Assembly: GCA_031289625.1 (NCBI GenBank)
Contig: JAITPB010000046.1
Span: 1-33,428 of the forward strand
DNA: 33,428 nt
Origin: Clostridiales bacterium
GTDB lineage: Bacteria > Bacillota > Clostridia > Lachnospirales > WQUN01
Reading direction: 5' to 3'
Position 1 is the first letter of the stretch. Every line of letters begins with the position of its first letter. A program made the translations under genes and the position numbers. The notes below the pieces were generated by a model. It was not told the origin of the DNA. It saw only the letters and a list, made by a program, of their open reading frames with translations, and did no database searches. Shown here piece by piece: positions 31,429 to 33,428 of the stretch.

Positions 31429-33150
31429 ATGAAACTTTTCTGGCGCACTGTCCGCGAGGCGAAAAAATATATGGGTCTGCTGATGGGGGCCATATCCGCG
31501 ACGCTGCTGCTCACCGCCGCGAATCTAACGGCGCCGCGTATCCTGACCAAAATGACCGGGCTTGTCGCGGGCGGCGTGAGCGCGTCGGATCTGCCCAGCA
31601 TTTACCAACTCGCGGGCTGGCTGCTGCTTCTCTATTTGCTGCGCATACCGTTTCGCTTTTTCAGCAATTATCTGGCGCATACGGCCGCCTGGCGGCTTGT
31701 GAAGGAACTCCGCCAGCGCGTATACAATCATATCCAATGCTTTTCCATGGATTTTTTTCATAACCGCCAAACAGGGGATCTGATGAGCCGCGTCGTCAGT
31801 GACACGGCTTCTTTTGAACTGCTTTACGCGCACATCATCCCCGAAATGATTTCCAATGTCGTGACGCTGATTGGCGTCTCCGTTATTCTGCTGACCATGA
31901 ACGCGCGCCTCGCGCTGCTGACCTGCGTGCCTGTTCCATTTATCTTCGCGTCAGGCTGGTTTTTTACCAAAAAAGTGCGGCCAAAATTCCGAGCGATGCA
32001 AAAATCTCTTGCGGAACTCAATTCGTGTTTGCATGACAACTTTAACGGCATCGTGGAGATCCAGGCTTTCGGCAAGCAGAAAGAGGAATTGGAGCGTGTT
32101 TCAGAGCGGCTGACCATTTTGACACAGCATTTGCTAAACGCTTTGCGTTATTCCGCCGTATTTCATCCCAGCGTGGAATTTTTAACGTCCGCCGGAACGG
32201 TCATCGTCGTGGGGTTTGGCGGGTATCTCGCCTATCAGAATCGCATCGGTGTGGAAAGCATTGTGGGCTTTTTATTGTATTTGTCCCTTTTTTACGCGCC
32301 CATCGCGGGCATCGCTAATCTTCTGGAAAGTTTTGCGCAGTCTCTGGCTGGCGCGGAACGCGTGCTGGAAATTTTAGACACGCCGTCCAGCGTCCAAGAC
32401 GCGCCGGGCGCGATAGCGATCCCGCCTGTCCGGGGCGAAATTCAGTTTGAAAATGTGAGTTTTGCTTATGATGCGAACGCGCCTGTGCTGAAAAATATCA
32501 GCTTCACGGCGGAACCCGGCAAGATGATCGCGCTGGTCGGGCCGACGGGCGTGGGCAAGAGTACCGCGCTCCAGCTTCTCACCCGTTTCTATGACCCATC
32601 TGCCGGCGCCGTCCGCATAGATGGACGCGACATCCGGGACGTCACGCTGGAAAGCCTGCGCTCGCAAATCGCGATGGTGCTGCAGGATACGTTTCTTTTC
32701 ACGGCCACGATCGGGGAAAATATTGCCTACGCCGTTCCGGAAGCGCCGCGCGAAGACATCATCGAAGCCGCGAAAGCCGCCCGCGTCCATGAGGATATCA
32801 TGAACATGCCGGACGGCTATGAGACGCAAGTTGGTGAACGGGGCGTCAAACTTTCGGGCGGTCAGAAACAGCGCATCGCGATTGCCCGCGCCATTTTGCG
32901 CAAGAGCCCGATTCTTATTTTGGATGAAGCCACAGCCGCTGTAGATGTCGAGACAGAAGCGCTGATTCAGCAAGCGCTCCATGAATTAGCCCGCGGCAGA
33001 ACCATCATCGCTGTCGCGCACCGCCTGTCAACCATACGAAAGGCGGATTTGATTCTGGTGTTTCAGGACGGGGAGATTGTAGAGCGGGGCAGACACGAAG
33101 AATTGATCGAGAGGGATGGGTTGTACCGCCGCCTGAACCTGGCGATGTGA
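31429..33150 (+). CDS. ABC exporter, fused permease and ATPase (type IV, MdlB/MsbA-like)
   Basis: The 573-residue protein combines six membrane helices (residues about 15-300) with a nucleotide-binding domain. Walker A is GPTGVGKST, the Q-loop QDTFLF, the signature LSGGQKQRIA, Walker B ILILDEATAAVD and the switch His is in AHRLST, all intact. It is a half-transporter that must dimerise, and it exports an unknown substrate (lipid, drug or peptide). ATG 31429 has GGGGGG five bases upstream. An upstream in-frame ATG (31348) would start before the promoter. It has its own promoter, separate from the fibre locus. The stop is five bases from the convergent tsaD stop. With no second half-transporter nearby it may be a homodimer. 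Confidence 0.95.
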   Translation: MKLFWRTVREAKKYMGLLMGAISATLLLTAANLTAPRILTKMTGLVAGGVSASDLPSIYQLAGWLLLLYLLRIPFRFFSNYLAHTAAWRLVKELRQRVYNHIQCFSMDFFHNRQTGDLMSRVVSDTASFELLYAHIIPEMISNVVTLIGVSVILLTMNARLALLTCVPVPFIFASGWFFTKKVRPKFRAMQKSLAELNSCLHDNFNGIVEIQAFGKQKEELERVSERLTILTQHLLNALRYSAVFHPSVEFLTSAGTVIVVGFGGYLAYQNRIGVESIVGFLLYLSLFYAPIAGIANLLESFAQSLAGAERVLEILDTPSSVQDAPGAIAIPPVRGEIQFENVSFAYDANAPVLKNISFTAEPGKMIALVGPTGVGKSTALQLLTRFYDPSAGAVRIDGRDIRDVTLESLRSQIAMVLQDTFLFTATIGENIAYAVPEAPREDIIEAAKAARVHEDIMNMPDGYETQVGERGVKLSGGQKQRIAIARAILRKSPILILDEATAAVDVETEALIQQALHELARGRTIIAVAHRLSTIRKADLILVFQDGEIVERGRHEELIERDGLYRRLNLAM

Positions 33151-33155
33151 GTTTT

Positions 33156-33428
33156 TTATTTCGGCCCGCATGAACTCTCCCAGGGCAAATCCGGATTGGC
33201 GTTTAAATCCAGTGAAGAGAATTTTCCCTGCTTCCATTTAAAATATCCGCACGCCGCGATCATCGCCGCGTTGTCCGTGCAGTATTCCGGCTTGGGAATG
33301 TGAAGCCGGATGCCGTGCTGCGCGCACGCGTCCCGCATGACCCGCCGCAGTCCGCTGTTGGACGCCACGCCGCCAGCCAGCGCGGCAGATTCCGCGCTGT
33401 GTGATTTACAGGCGCGGATGGTTTTCTC
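33156..33428 (-). CDS. tsaD: tRNA N6-adenosine threonylcarbamoyltransferase, C-terminal part
   Basis: The open frame runs off the window end, so only the last 90 residues are visible. They contain the conserved TsaD C-terminal blocks ALAGGVASNSGLRRVM, PKPEYCTDNAAMIAACG and NPDLPW. CTDNAAM carries a metal-coordinating Asp. TsaD, with TsaB and TsaE, transfers the threonylcarbamoyl group to adenosine 37 of ANN-decoding tRNAs. The gene converges on the ABC transporter with a five-base gap and no clear terminator between them. Confidence 0.95.
   Translation of the reverse strand, partial: EKTIRACKSHSAESAALAGGVASNSGLRRVMRDACAQHGIRLHIPKPEYCTDNAAMIAACGYFKWKQGKFSSLDLNANPDLPWESSCGPK

Overview
The window looks like a chromosome segment of an anaerobic, Gram-positive (monoderm) member of the Clostridia, moderately GC-rich by eye. 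The evidence is a large 2-hydroxyacyl-CoA dehydratase activase-type protein, a type II pantothenate kinase, an endonuclease Q-UvrD fusion, a sortase with a PPTG-type substrate, and a SipW-type signal peptidase with TasA-like substrates. No tRNA, rRNA, CRISPR array or intact mobile element was seen. A decayed IS630-type transposase fragment lies at the left edge.

Left part (1-10.6 kb): the transposase remnant faces a two-gene minus-strand unit, a 1452-residue activase-related protein followed by a DUF4491 membrane protein. A plus-strand block follows with trpS, queT, a small zinc-ribbon/HTH gene, an unknown membrane-anchored protein, thiI and coaW. Several TTGNNN-N17-TATAAT-like promoters and hairpin terminators separate these units.

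Middle (10.5-19.3 kb): a tightly overlapping trio follows coaW. It encodes a three-helix membrane protein with a long coiled-coil tail, a beta-rich protein and a 937-residue TPR-like protein. The last two together resemble a split DUF5717 protein. No function is established for the trio, and it probably forms one complex. After it comes a 1040-residue fusion of an endonuclease Q-type PHP nuclease with a UvrD-type helicase.

Right part (19.4-31.1 kb): this is the most interesting region, a surface-fibre locus. It encodes a large Sec-secreted protein, two small proteins with SipW-type signal sequences, a proline/threonine-rich protein ending in an MPPTG sorting signal, two paralogous TasA-like subunits separated by a strong terminator, three zinc-ribbon genes plus a 16-codon zinc-ribbon mini-ORF, a SipW-like signal peptidase and a sortase. 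The peptidase carries a long, predicted cytoplasmic tail with six tandem 12-residue repeats. The likely scheme is that the SipW-like enzyme processes the fibre subunits and the sortase anchors the MPPTG protein, and any fibre attached to it, to the cell wall.

Right edge (31.1-33.4 kb): a repeat-rich intergenic region precedes an ABC exporter gene, which converges on the 3' end of tsaD. One 27-28 bp inverted-repeat motif occurs both here and upstream of queT.
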